DNA from: Chitinophagaceae bacterium
GTDB taxonomy: Bacteria; Bacteroidota; Bacteroidia; Chitinophagales; Chitinophagaceae
Reading direction: 5' to 3'
NCBI GenBank assembly: GCA_027489035.1
Contig: JAIYAN010000012.1
Span: 310,001 to 374,000 of the forward strand
DNA length: 64,000 bases
A program made the position numbers and the translations under genes. The notes under the pieces are model-generated. The model did no database searches, was not told the DNA's origin, and saw only the letters and a list, made by a program, of their open reading frames with translations. This document shows positions 34,304-43,177 of the stretch, one piece after another (the first letter of the stretch is position 1; the number at the start of each line of letters is the position of its first letter).

Positions 34304-34350
34304 CATTAAATCATTAAACTTTAATCCAGCGAAGCGATTTAAACCTTTTT
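34304..34350. repeat. Module B, second copy
   Basis: CATTAAATCATTAAAC followed by GCGAAGCGATTTAAACCTTT. It shares this core with 7713-7758 and with the inverted copy at 49946-49991. It ends 36 nt before the lspA start codon, just upstream of the putative promoter. Confidence 0.8.
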
Positions 34351-34368
34351 TCATCCCACCTTCATCCT

Positions 34369-34377
34369 TATATTTGC
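34369..34377 (+). promoter_or_regulatory. Putative -7 box of lspA
   Basis: TATATTTGC, an exact TAnnTTTGC match, 8 nt before the lspA ATG. The mRNA would be leaderless or nearly so. Confidence 0.55.
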
Positions 34378-34385
34378 ATACAATT

Positions 34386-35072
34386 ATGAAAAAAATCCAC
34401 GTTATACTAATCATTTCTTTTTTGGTCATAGCAGATCAAATTTTAAAAGTGTATGTAAAAACAAGTTTTGATTTGAATACTTCTAGGTCTGTTTTTGGAA
34501 ATTGGTTTCAATTATATTTTGTTGAAAATCCTGGAATGGCTTATGGTTGGAAATTTGGTGGAAATTTTGGAAAATTAGCATTAACCATTTTTAGATTAGG
34601 CGCAGTTATTTTTGGCGTTTTTTATTTAGGTAGAATTATTCGCGAAAAATATCACAAGGGCTTTATCATTTGTGCATCCATGATTTTTGCTGGTGCACTT
34701 GGAAATTTAATAGATAGTTGTTTTTATGGGATGATTTTTGACAAAGGCATGGTATTTAACCCGGTTATAAATGATTACATTGGGTATGCCGGATTAGCAA
34801 CATTTTCTTCAAAAGGATATGGCAATTTTTTACATGGTAACGTAGTTGATATGTTGTATTTCCCAGTCATTAAAGGAAATTTCCCTTCATGGATGCCTAT
34901 TTGGGGTGGAGAATATTTCGAATTTTTTAGACCTATTTTTAATCTAGCAGATGCTTCAATCAGCGGAGGTGTAATTACAATCTTAATCTTTCAGCAACGT
35001 TTCTTAAAATCTACAAAACTAATTACTGAAAAAGAGTCGGAGGATATTACAAAAGACAACCAAAATGTTTAA
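34386..35072 (+). CDS. lspA: Prolipoprotein signal peptidase (lipoprotein signal peptidase II)
   Basis: 228 residues from the ATG at 34386 (MKKIHVILIISFLVIADQIL). The frame is open further upstream, to 34248, but that part lies in repeat module B and in front of a promoter-like TATATTTGC, so I exclude it. Four membrane helices; the catalytic Asp pair is in GALGNLIDSCFYG and IFNLADASIS, and NPGMAYGW-like sequence follows the first loop. The enzyme cleaves the signal before the lipid-modified Cys of lipoproteins, several of which are encoded in this window. It is longer than the enterobacterial enzyme because of an extra loop (about 120-175), usual in Bacteroidota. Confidence 0.94.
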   Translation: MKKIHVILIISFLVIADQILKVYVKTSFDLNTSRSVFGNWFQLYFVENPGMAYGWKFGGNFGKLALTIFRLGAVIFGVFYLGRIIREKYHKGFIICASMIFAGALGNLIDSCFYGMIFDKGMVFNPVINDYIGYAGLATFSSKGYGNFLHGNVVDMLYFPVIKGNFPSWMPIWGGEYFEFFRPIFNLADASISGGVITILIFQQRFLKSTKLITEKESEDITKDNQNV

Positions 35073-35189
35073 TAAAACATTTATCTTAGCAAAAATTTTA
35101 AGCATTTTAAATTAATAACCTAAACAATTTCCGTTTTATGTTGTCAATTTTTTGCATTTAAAACTAGCCCAAAATTAAAAAAGCAATAA

Positions 35190-36689
35190 ATGAAAATTTT
35201 AAACACAATTACCGTTGTTCTACTTTCTTTATTTTTAATTACTTCTTGCCAAAAAGAACTAAATTTTGAAGGTACATCTAGTGGGTCTTTAAAAACGGAT
35301 GCTTTGGGTACTGATTGTTTGCCTAGCGAAGTAGTTGGTTATTACCAAATCGATTCGGCTTTAAACGGACCAATAAGTGGCAACTATATTGAAGTTCATG
35401 TTAATGTAACTTACCCTGGAGAATATACCATAAAAACGGATACTGTAAATGGTTATTATTTTATTGGAACAGGAACATTTGGCAGTATAGGTGTTGATTC
35501 TGTAAGATTGTATGGTTACGGTAGGCCATTAACACCAGGCATAAATACATTCATGGTTTCGTATAACAATACTACTTGCTTTTTAGATGTTGAAGTCAAT
35601 GATGGGGGTTCATCTACAAATGCAGTGTATACGCTAGGCGGAAATGGTTCCACATGTACAGGTGCGGTTTTAACCGGCACATATATGGAAAGCCTTTCTA
35701 CAACATCCAATAATACAGCATCTTTAGATATAACAGTTGCATCGGGTGGTGATTATTCATTAAGTACTCCAGTTGTTAATGGGGTTAGTTTTTCATCAAC
35801 TGGATCATTGACAACTGGAAATACTGACGTTATACTTACGGCTACAGGAACACCAACCACAGCGGGAACATTCAATTATACCGTTTCAGGAGCGGGTACT
35901 TTTTGTACTTTTTCAGTAACATACGAACCCTTAGCAGCACCTGCTACTTTTGTATTTACAGGCGCTCCAACAGATTGCTCGGGCGCAACGCTATCAGGCA
36001 CTTACACTGCAGGAGTTGCTACTTCACAAAGCAATACGGCTAATATAAATATTAATGTATCTACTACAGGAAGTTATTCTGTATCAACCAATCAAGTTAA
36101 TGGAGTTACATTTCAATCAACAGGGTTGATTAATACAGCAGGAAATCAAACATTAGTATTATATGCTGTTGGTATTCCAGCAATCGCGGGTACATTTAAT
36201 TATACAATTTCAGGAGGTGGAAGTAGTTGTATTTTCTCTGTTACTTATGAAGCTGTGGTTACAAATTTCATCACTTGCGATATCGATGGCGTTTTTACTA
36301 CATTTAATTTTGGTTCCACTGCAGGCTTAGATAATTCAGCCGGTCCTTCAATATTAAGTATTGATGGTTCAAGCTCAAGCGCAACTCCCGACCCTTCTAT
36401 TAGTTTGCAAGTCATTAAGTCATCTGGTGGAAGTGTAACTGCAGGTTCATACAACGTAAATCAATTGGCAACTGGTATCGCAGTTTCTTGCGATTATTTT
36501 GATGCAAGTAGTATGAATTTTACTGCTTTAACTGATGTCCAAAATCAAAATCAAAATCCAGCGTTTACAATCACAATAACCAGCATAACAGCTACTAGAT
36601 GTATTGGTACTTTTGAAGGCCCTGTAAAAGACAGTCAAGGCAATACAAAAATAATTACACAAGGAGTTTTTAATGTCCCGGTTCAATAA
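35190..36689 (+). CDS. Large lipoprotein with three repeated Ig-like modules
   Basis: 499 residues. The lipoprotein signal is MKILNTITVVLLSLFLITSC (Cys20). Three modules of roughly 100 residues follow (about 45-145, 150-250 and 253-355). Each begins near a Cys (TDCLPSEVVGYY, STCTGAVLTGTY, TDCSGATLSGTY), includes a D/VNG-V/Y-x-F-x-STG strand and ends in TFNYTVSGAGTFCTFSVTYE or a variant. The first module is the most diverged. The last 140 residues form a different domain (ITCDIDGVFTTFNFGSTAGL). It is probably an outer-surface protein; function unknown. The terminator at 36716 ends the unit. Confidence 0.8.
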   Translation: MKILNTITVVLLSLFLITSCQKELNFEGTSSGSLKTDALGTDCLPSEVVGYYQIDSALNGPISGNYIEVHVNVTYPGEYTIKTDTVNGYYFIGTGTFGSIGVDSVRLYGYGRPLTPGINTFMVSYNNTTCFLDVEVNDGGSSTNAVYTLGGNGSTCTGAVLTGTYMESLSTTSNNTASLDITVASGGDYSLSTPVVNGVSFSSTGSLTTGNTDVILTATGTPTTAGTFNYTVSGAGTFCTFSVTYEPLAAPATFVFTGAPTDCSGATLSGTYTAGVATSQSNTANININVSTTGSYSVSTNQVNGVTFQSTGLINTAGNQTLVLYAVGIPAIAGTFNYTISGGGSSCIFSVTYEAVVTNFITCDIDGVFTTFNFGSTAGLDNSAGPSILSIDGSSSSATPDPSISLQVIKSSGGSVTAGSYNVNQLATGIAVSCDYFDASSMNFTALTDVQNQNQNPAFTITITSITATRCIGTFEGPVKDSQGNTKIITQGVFNVPVQ

Positions 36690-36715
36690 AATTTGAGTGA
36701 CATAATTTTCTTTCT

Positions 36716-36746
36716 AAAAGGCAGTTTCATTTTGAAGCTGCCTTTT
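36716..36746 (+). terminator. Intrinsic terminator after the repeat lipoprotein gene
   Basis: AAAAGGCAG/CTGCCTTTT with an inner TTC/GAA extension around ATTTT. The distal arm supplies the T run. Confidence 0.75.
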
Positions 36747-36894
36747 AAATTTTCATTATCAATTTTAACTAAATGAAAGTCGTTGATAAAAGCTGTAAAT
36801 TGCACTATACAATTTTCAGTTGAACTTTAGTTCGTTTTTTATTCGTTCAACATTTGTTTTTTTTACCAATATTTACGAGGAATAAACGGCTTAA

Positions 36895-38724
36895 ATGAGA
36901 AAAATTTACTTCATTTTCTTTTTGATTTTTTCAATAAGAAACACAATGGCTCAATGTCCAAGCATTGTAATGGCTATGGTAAATTCATGTGGAACAAGTG
37001 AGGGACTTAATGAATTTGTATTATTCACTACTAGTACAACGACTGCAGCTTCTAATTATACTTTTCATTATGGTACTACAAACCCACCTACATTTAGCAC
37101 CTTGTCTGGTTCTGATGCGGCTCCAATTACAGGCACCGGTACATTTGTTTCAAATGGGTCATGCGCTGTAATTAATGTTGTTTCTCCCACTACTATAATA
37201 CCAGCTGGTAGCCAAGTAATCATTATTCCCGCTTCTTTTGATCAGAATTATGATATCACAGGCTTGTGTAATGGAAATGCGCCAATTTATGTAATATATA
37301 TAAGAACAAATCCGAATGGAGGGAGTAATAGTAACTGGTCTGCTGGAGGTAATTTGGGTAATACGGCAAGCACACCAAGGTATTTACAAGTTACGGTAAA
37401 TGGAACTTCGAACTGTACGAGCACATCAGCACCTGTAAGTAGTTATACGGCAGCTGGAAATTGGCCTTCTAACACAAATGGAAATTTCGTTTATTGGGTG
37501 AATAACCTTCCAAATTATGCAAACAATGGCTGCAGTATTTTGGGTTTACAAACTACTGGTGATACCACTGTGGTTGCCTGTTCGAGTTTTAGTTGGCACG
37601 GAAACTTATACACTTCATCTACAAATACAGCAACTTATACAACCACAAATGCATTAGGATTTGATAGCGTTGTCACTTTAAATCTAACGATTAATCAACC
37701 TACAAGTTCAGACACATTTGCTACTGCTTGCAATTCATTTGTTTGGAATAATCAAACATTTACTTCTTCTAATAACACCGCTATTTATACAACTACAAAT
37801 TCGGTTAATTGTGACTCCGTAGTGCGTTTAAACCTTACAATAAATTATGGTGAATTTAATGGGCAAACCATAAATACTTGTGGTCCATATATTTGGAATG
37901 GTACTAACTATCAAAATTCTGGGGATTACATTTATCAATATTCAAATGCATTTGGATGTGCTTCTGCCGATACGTTACATTTAACCATCGCTACAAAACC
38001 AGAACTAGGTCCAGATAAAAATGTCACCGTTTGCTTTGGAACTTCTATAAATTTGGAATCCTATTTTCCTGCAACTAATTTCACAGACAATTGGACATTT
38101 AACCAAACTCGAATAAATTCAATTCAAAATGTAACACAATCCGGACGTTATCAATTGATAAGATTGATTACTTCTGGGTGCTCTGATACCGCGAATCTTG
38201 ATTTAATAGTTCGCCCAAAAATAGTTGCAAATGCAGGCCCTGATGGAATTGCAGCAATAAATTATCCATATCAATTAAATGGAAGTGGCGCTGGACAGTA
38301 CAGTTGGTTCCCTAGTTTGGTATTAAATGAACCCAATATTGCTAACCCAATTGCAACCATCCAATCAAACACCACATTTGTTTTAACCATAACCAATGAT
38401 GCCGGTTGTAGCGACACAGACACCGTTAACATTAAAGCAATGGAAGGGCCACAAGTATATTTACCAACTGCCTTTACCCCAAATGGGGATAGATTAAATG
38501 ATAAAATAAAACCCATTTGCGTTGGGATTAGCCGTTTTGATTATTTCAGAATTTTTAATCGTTATGGCACGCTTCTGTTTGAAACCAATAAAATTGGCGA
38601 AGGATGGGATGGATACTACAAAGGCAAACGTCAGTCATCAGGGAATTATATTTCAACTGTTAAAGTAAAAGATGTAACAGGAAAAGAGTTTATAAAAACA
38701 AGTAATCTTTTGTTGATTTACTAA
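36895..38724 (+). CDS. Type IX-secreted protein with type B (CHU_C) sorting domain
   Basis: 609 residues with a Sec signal (about 1-19, cleavage before QCPSIV). Residues about 20-220 form a beta-rich domain (CPSIVMAMVNSCGTSEGLNE). Then come two or three short Cys-bearing repeats of about 50 residues (VVACSSFSWHGNLYTSSTNT, FATACNSFVWNNQTFTSSNN, NTCGPYIWNGTNY). The C terminus, about 525-609, is the gliding-associated type B sorting domain: VYLPTAFTPNGDRLNDKIKP, FDYFRIFNRYGTLLFET and GWDGYYKGKRQSSGNYIS. The protein is therefore a likely substrate of the Gld/Spr machinery encoded in this window, secreted or placed on the surface as an adhesin-like protein. The ligand is unknown. Confidence 0.92.
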   Translation: MRKIYFIFFLIFSIRNTMAQCPSIVMAMVNSCGTSEGLNEFVLFTTSTTTAASNYTFHYGTTNPPTFSTLSGSDAAPITGTGTFVSNGSCAVINVVSPTTIIPAGSQVIIIPASFDQNYDITGLCNGNAPIYVIYIRTNPNGGSNSNWSAGGNLGNTASTPRYLQVTVNGTSNCTSTSAPVSSYTAAGNWPSNTNGNFVYWVNNLPNYANNGCSILGLQTTGDTTVVACSSFSWHGNLYTSSTNTATYTTTNALGFDSVVTLNLTINQPTSSDTFATACNSFVWNNQTFTSSNNTAIYTTTNSVNCDSVVRLNLTINYGEFNGQTINTCGPYIWNGTNYQNSGDYIYQYSNAFGCASADTLHLTIATKPELGPDKNVTVCFGTSINLESYFPATNFTDNWTFNQTRINSIQNVTQSGRYQLIRLITSGCSDTANLDLIVRPKIVANAGPDGIAAINYPYQLNGSGAGQYSWFPSLVLNEPNIANPIATIQSNTTFVLTITNDAGCSDTDTVNIKAMEGPQVYLPTAFTPNGDRLNDKIKPICVGISRFDYFRIFNRYGTLLFETNKIGEGWDGYYKGKRQSSGNYISTVKVKDVTGKEFIKTSNLLLIY

Positions 38725-38775
38725 TAGTTAAGAAAAACTAATTTTGTTCAATTCAAATTATTTTCAAATTCTATC

Positions 38776-39291
38776 ATGTCGCAATATTTTAAAATAGGAA
38801 AGTTTGTAGCTAGTCATGGACTAAATGGAGATTTGGTTTTACAGCATAGTTTGGGAAAGAAGACGGGGTTAAAAGATGTGAAAGCGTTGTTTATTGAAGA
38901 ACAACCTGGTAATTTCATGCCTTACTTTATTGAAAAAGCAACAGCCAAAACGAATGATGAAACTTGGATAAAAATTGAAGGAATTGATACAAAAGAATCA
39001 GCAAGAAAACTTACACCAAAAGAAATATGGCTGTTGGAATCAGATTTTAACCAACATACCGCATCCAGTTCTCCAATCGCTTTTTTGGGGTATTCAATGA
39101 TAGATGGAGAAACAGATCTTGGTGAAATTATTGAAGTAATAGAACAGCCGCATCAGATTTTATGCACTATTTTATATAATGGAAACGAAGCATTGATTCC
39201 AGTTCATGAAGCGAGTTTGATAAAAATCGATAAAAAAAATCGAAAAGTTTACGTAGATATTCCAGAAGGGTTGCTTGATATTTATGCATAA
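38776..39291 (+). CDS. rimM: Ribosome maturation factor RimM
   Basis: 171 residues. The N-terminal RimM barrel (IGKFVASHGLNGDLVLQHS) and C-terminal PRC-barrel (IAFLGYSMIDGETDLGEIIE, then EALIPVHEASLIKIDKKNRK and VDIPEGLLDIYA) are clear. It helps assemble the 30S head and binds ribosomal protein S19. The usual upstream neighbour rpsP is absent here; instead a type IX cargo gene precedes it by 51 nt, and trmD does not follow either. Confidence 0.94.
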   Translation: MSQYFKIGKFVASHGLNGDLVLQHSLGKKTGLKDVKALFIEEQPGNFMPYFIEKATAKTNDETWIKIEGIDTKESARKLTPKEIWLLESDFNQHTASSSPIAFLGYSMIDGETDLGEIIEVIEQPHQILCTILYNGNEALIPVHEASLIKIDKKNRKVYVDIPEGLLDIYA

Positions 39292-39368
39292 AACCTATCA
39301 AATCCCTCTTATTTCAAGCAAAAGACAAAAAAAATCGACTAATTTTCCCATTCTTTGAATGATTTCAT

Positions 39369-39376
39369 TAACTTCG
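39369..39376 (+). promoter_or_regulatory. Putative -7 box of rplY
   Basis: TAACTTCG, a one-base variant of TAnnTTTG, 23 nt before the rplY ATG. This position supports placing the rplY start downstream of it and not at the in-frame ATG at 39355. Confidence 0.45.
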
Positions 39377-39399
39377 CGCCTCACAAAAAAATCAATAAA

Positions 39400-39993
39400 A
39401 TGAAATCAATTACAATCGAAGGTCAACTGAGGACCGAAAGCGGAAAAAAAGCCACCCGCCAACTTCGCTCTCAGAAGCTTGTGCCAGGTGTAATTTACGG
39501 TGGTAACACAGAAGTAAATTTCGCAGCTCTTTCAACCGCATTTAAATCAATCGTGTATACGCCAGAATTTATGTTGGCAAACATCACAGTTGATGGAAAA
39601 TCTTACCGTTGCATTCTTAAAGATTTGCAGTTCCATAAAGTAACTGATGAATTATTGCACGTAGATTTTCTTGAATTGGTTGAAGATAAAAAAGTGATTG
39701 CTACTTTGCCTTTAAAATACATGGGTACACCAGCTGGGGTTAAAGCCGGGGGTAAACTTGTAACTAAAATGAAGGCGATTAAAGTAAAAACTTATCCTAA
39801 ATATTTGAAAGAATTTATTGAGGTTGATTTGTCAAATCTTCAATTAAATGAAAACTTACGTGTAGAAAATATCATTGCTGACAATATGGAAGTAATGAAC
39901 TCTCCAAGAATTCCAATTGCTACAATCGCTATGACGCGTGCGTTGAAGCAAGAAGAAGCTGCTGCTCCAAAAGCTGCAAAAGGGAAAAAATAA
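39400..39993 (+). CDS. rplY: 50S ribosomal protein L25 (general stress protein Ctc family)
   Basis: 197 residues from the ATG at 39400 (MKSITIEGQLRTESGKKATR); an in-frame ATG 45 nt upstream lies across the promoter-like box and is rejected. The L25 domain (RQLRSQKLVPGVIYGGNTEV, CILKDLQFHKVTDELLHVDF) is followed by a Ctc-type C-terminal beta domain (LPLKYMGTPAGVKAGGKLV) and a short Ala/Lys-rich tail. It binds 5S rRNA in the large subunit. A strong terminator follows. Confidence 0.95.
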   Translation: MKSITIEGQLRTESGKKATRQLRSQKLVPGVIYGGNTEVNFAALSTAFKSIVYTPEFMLANITVDGKSYRCILKDLQFHKVTDELLHVDFLELVEDKKVIATLPLKYMGTPAGVKAGGKLVTKMKAIKVKTYPKYLKEFIEVDLSNLQLNENLRVENIIADNMEVMNSPRIPIATIAMTRALKQEEAAAPKAAKGKK

Positions 39994-40014
39994 TTTTCAA
40001 CTAATATTACAATT

Positions 40015-40044
40015 AAAAGCCCTTGTTTTCAAGGGCTTTTTTTT
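40015..40044 (+). terminator. Intrinsic terminator after rplY
   Basis: An 11-bp perfect stem, AAAAGCCCTTG/CAAGGGCTTTT, with TTTT loop and eight T residues, 22 nt after the rplY stop. Confidence 0.92.
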
Positions 40045-40104
40045 CAGTTACGAATTTAATAGGTTAAACAAAGCGTTTGTTTAACTTTACAAAAAAAAAT
40101 TAAA

Positions 40105-41934
40105 ATGGGAACAGATAAAAATACAATCTGGGGTTTTGTATTAATCGGAGCATTGCTTATTGCTATGTTTTATTTTAACAGTAAAGACCAACTTGCTTTT
40201 GAAGGAGAAAAAAAGCGTGTTAAGGATTCTATTGATAATCTGATAAAATTAAAAGCAAAAGAAGTACAGCCCGTTGTTGAAACTAAAAAAGCGGATTCTA
40301 TTGCTATTCCAACCAAAGGGTTTAAATTATCTGAAGCAGAATCTTTTACTACTTTAGAAAATGAAGTGCTGTCTATAAAATTCTCAAATAAAGGAGCGCA
40401 ACCCAAATCTGTTGTTTTAAAAAAATTTAAAAAAGCAAATGGGGCACCTGTAGTTTTAAACGAAGCCCAATTCAATACCTTCAATTACAAAATCAATTCT
40501 GGAGAAAACAAAACTTCTGACATTAATAAAATCTTTTTTAATGCATCTGCAGTGGAAAAGAAAGCCGACCAATCTTCTATATTAAGTTTTGAAGCAAATG
40601 ATTCCAACGGTAGAAAAATTGTGCATCAATTTATTTTGAAGCCCAATAGTTACATGCTCGATTTTAATTTAAACGTTGATGGAGTGAGTAAAATGCTTAC
40701 AAATAATAGAATTGGTTTTAACTGGCAAAATGAAACGCCTGCTATTGAAAAAGATAAAGAATACGAACTAACGCAAACTCATATTGGCTATTCAGCGGAA
40801 CAAAAATTTGACTTTGATTATATTGGAGAAGGTGGCGACAATGAAATAAAAAATGCCAATTGGCTTTGTATCAAACAACAATTTTTTATATCAGCCTTAA
40901 TTGCTAAAAATAAGTTCTCAGAAGTAAAATATGATTGGAAAATTCCAACAGATACTACTGAAAAATATTTAACAAGGGTAAATACAAATGCTTCTTATAC
41001 ATTTCCAAATCAAGAAAATGTATCTGTTCCATTACAACTTTATTTTGGACCAAGTGATTACAACATTTTAAAGCAATATAAAAATGATTTAGAGTATGTG
41101 GTTCCTTACGGTAGTGGAATATTTTCTTTTGTAAAATATATTAACCGATATTTCTTACTTCCTGTTTTTGATTTTATTCAGCAACATGTAATGAATATGG
41201 GTATGGTTATTTTACTCATTACTTTATTAATTAGGTTAATCACTTCGCCAATTTTATACAAAAGTTATTTAAGTGGCGCAAAGATGAAAGTATTAAAACC
41301 TGAAGTTGATGCATTAAAAGAGAAGTACAAAGATGATCAACAAACGTTTGGTATGGAGCAAATGAAATTATGGAAAAGTGCAGGCGTTAGTCCACTTGGA
41401 GGGTGTTTACCGGCTTTATTACAAATTCCAATTTTCATGTCTTTGTATTATTTCTTTCAATCCAACATTGACCTACGTGGAAAAGATTTTTTATGGGCAA
41501 ATGATTTAGCTCAATATGATTCTATTGCTTCGTTGCCTTTCTCTATTCCATTCTATGGTGATCATGTTAGTTTATTTACCATTACAGCCGTAATTACAAG
41601 TTTATTGATTTCAATTTACAGCATGAGCAACATGCAAGATAATAGCAATCCGCTTATGAAATATATGCCTTATATATTTCCTGTAATGTTGTTGGGTGTA
41701 TTCAATAAATTACCAGCAGCATTAACTTGGTATTATACCATTTCAAATACGATTACATTATTGTTGCAAATTGTTATTCAAAAATATATCATTGATCATG
41801 ATAAAATTATGTTGCAAATAGCTGAGAATCGTAAAAAGCCAGTTAAGAAATCTAAAATGCAGGAACGTATTGAATCTATGCAGGAAACGCAGAAAAAAAT
41901 TCAAGACATGAAACAAAAGTCTGCAAAAAAATAA
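40105..41934 (+). CDS. yidC: Membrane protein insertase YidC
   Basis: 609 residues. An N-terminal helix (about 8-22), a large periplasmic beta domain (about 60-340) and the conserved insertase core with five helices from about 345 (GMVILLITLLIRLITSPILY, the Arg in the groove, then KSAGVSPLGGCLPALLQIPI and FMSLYYFFQ). A Lys-rich cytosolic tail of about 45 residues ends the protein and may touch the ribosome. It inserts and folds inner-membrane proteins with or without SecYEG. A TAACTTTAC box at 40082-40090 may be its promoter. Confidence 0.96.
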   Translation: MGTDKNTIWGFVLIGALLIAMFYFNSKDQLAFEGEKKRVKDSIDNLIKLKAKEVQPVVETKKADSIAIPTKGFKLSEAESFTTLENEVLSIKFSNKGAQPKSVVLKKFKKANGAPVVLNEAQFNTFNYKINSGENKTSDINKIFFNASAVEKKADQSSILSFEANDSNGRKIVHQFILKPNSYMLDFNLNVDGVSKMLTNNRIGFNWQNETPAIEKDKEYELTQTHIGYSAEQKFDFDYIGEGGDNEIKNANWLCIKQQFFISALIAKNKFSEVKYDWKIPTDTTEKYLTRVNTNASYTFPNQENVSVPLQLYFGPSDYNILKQYKNDLEYVVPYGSGIFSFVKYINRYFLLPVFDFIQQHVMNMGMVILLITLLIRLITSPILYKSYLSGAKMKVLKPEVDALKEKYKDDQQTFGMEQMKLWKSAGVSPLGGCLPALLQIPIFMSLYYFFQSNIDLRGKDFLWANDLAQYDSIASLPFSIPFYGDHVSLFTITAVITSLLISIYSMSNMQDNSNPLMKYMPYIFPVMLLGVFNKLPAALTWYYTISNTITLLLQIVIQKYIIDHDKIMLQIAENRKKPVKKSKMQERIESMQETQKKIQDMKQKSAKK

Positions 41935-41957
41935 ATGATTCGTTAATCTTTCATATA

Positions 41958-41988
41958 AAAACCGTTCAAAATCAAAGAACGGTTTTTT
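41958..41988 (+). terminator. Intrinsic terminator after yidC
   Basis: A 10-bp stem, AAAACCGTTC/GAACGGTTTT, with a 9-nt loop and T run, 24 nt after the yidC stop. Confidence 0.9.
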
Positions 41989-42038
41989 GTTTTTATATTT
42001 CTTGGTGTTTTTATTTATCTTTAATTACAAAAAATTGA

Positions 42039-42695
42039 ATGATTAAATACATCTATTTTCTAGCTTTTTTATTGACTTCATTTGGAAAAATTGAAGCACA
42101 AAAAATAATCAATGAGGCCACATTGACCTATAAAGTTGAAATTAAAAATTCAAATACGAATCAACCAGTTCAAAATTCAAACTCTAATCAATACGTCATT
42201 TATATAAAAGGGTCATCATCTCGTTCGGATTTAACTACTTCAATGGGTAGCGAGTCTGCTGTTTATGATTCAAAAAAATCAAGCGGATATATTGCTAAAT
42301 CATACAGCGGTCAAAAATTATTAATTAATTTAACTAAAGCTGAGTGGTTTACTCAAAATGCAATATTTCAACAGTTGAAATTTAATGTAACATCCGAAAC
42401 GAAGAATATTTCGGGTTATGATTGCAAAAAAGCCATATCAAAACTAGCAACAGGAGAAACGATAATTGTTTATTTTGAACCCAACATTGAGTTGTCTAAC
42501 CAAGATTATATATTAGCTTTTCCTGAGTTAAAAGGATTGCCAATCGTAATAGAAAGAGAAAGCAAAAGCAGTACATTTACATACACTTTAGCAGATATCA
42601 TTTATGATAATGTTGCATCAAATTTATTTGAGATATCACAAAAAAACTATCGAGTGATGAATTATGAAGATGCAAAAAAGTTTCAGAAAAAATAA
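42039..42695 (+). CDS. Exported DUF4412/GLPGLI-like protein
   Basis: 218 residues with a signal peptide (about 1-20, cleavage after IEA). The body has the pattern of Bacteroidota periplasmic proteins of the DUF4412/GLPGLI type: an early EATLTYKVEI strand, a middle YIKGSSSRSDLTTSMG, then NISGYDCKKAISKLATGETI with the conserved I-x-G-Y-x-C-K-K-A, and FPELKGLPIVIERES. The function is unknown. It converges with a small exported-protein gene only 3 nt away, with no terminator between. Confidence 0.75.
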   Translation: MIKYIYFLAFLLTSFGKIEAQKIINEATLTYKVEIKNSNTNQPVQNSNSNQYVIYIKGSSSRSDLTTSMGSESAVYDSKKSSGYIAKSYSGQKLLINLTKAEWFTQNAIFQQLKFNVTSETKNISGYDCKKAISKLATGETIIVYFEPNIELSNQDYILAFPELKGLPIVIERESKSSTFTYTLADIIYDNVASNLFEISQKNYRVMNYEDAKKFQKK

Positions 42696-42698
42696 AGA

Positions 42699-43049
42699 TT
42701 AATTTTTTGCAGTAATAACCAGTTTCAAACCTGTATACCCTTGTTTTAATTCTGTAGATAGGATTTTCTGTTTTGGAGGAAGAATGTATAAAGTGTTTCC
42801 TTTTTGGTAGTATTTTAAGAAACTGATGTTAGAAAAATTTTCAGATTCAGAGCCAGATAACATCATTCCTTTGTATTTCAAACCATTTTTCATATTAAGT
42901 GAAACATTATTCTTGAAACCGTGTTCGGTATTGATGTTTAATGCAATATGGCTTCTTGATTTCTTTCTCAAACCTCTATCCGCGAATGAGGAAAATACAC
43001 TTCCGCAAACCAAGATTGCAATCAATAATATCTTAAATGTTTGTTTCAT
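42699..43049 (-). CDS. Small exported protein, 116 aa, unknown function
   Basis: A signal peptide (about 1-23, cleavage near SSFA) is followed by a basic, beta-rich mature part of about 93 residues (RSHIALNINTEHGFKNNVSL, NMKNGLKYKGMML, YYQKGNTLYILPPKQKI). No domain recognised. It resembles short conserved exported proteins of Chitinophagaceae in size and composition, but that is an impression only. It is convergent with the DUF4412-like gene. Confidence 0.65.
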   Translation of the reverse strand: MKQTFKILLIAILVCGSVFSSFADRGLRKKSRSHIALNINTEHGFKNNVSLNMKNGLKYKGMMLSGSESENFSNISFLKYYQKGNTLYILPPKQKILSTELKQGYTGLKLVITAKN

Positions 43050-43177
43050 TTTTAAATAGTCAATTCAAATATATACTTAATTTTTATTAAAAAAAAGCAT
43101 TTTGCTAAATTTCTTTAAAAATATTTTATTATAAAGAATAAATAATTTTTGGATGGATGATTGAATATGTGTTTTAA

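Noticed and set aside
34248-34385. 46-residue N-terminal extension of LspA
   Set aside because: It lies in repeat module B and crosses a TATATTTGC promoter box; the family starts at the ATG at 34386.
39355-39399. 15-residue extension of L25
   Set aside because: It crosses a promoter-like box; MKSITIEGQLR is the normal L25 start.
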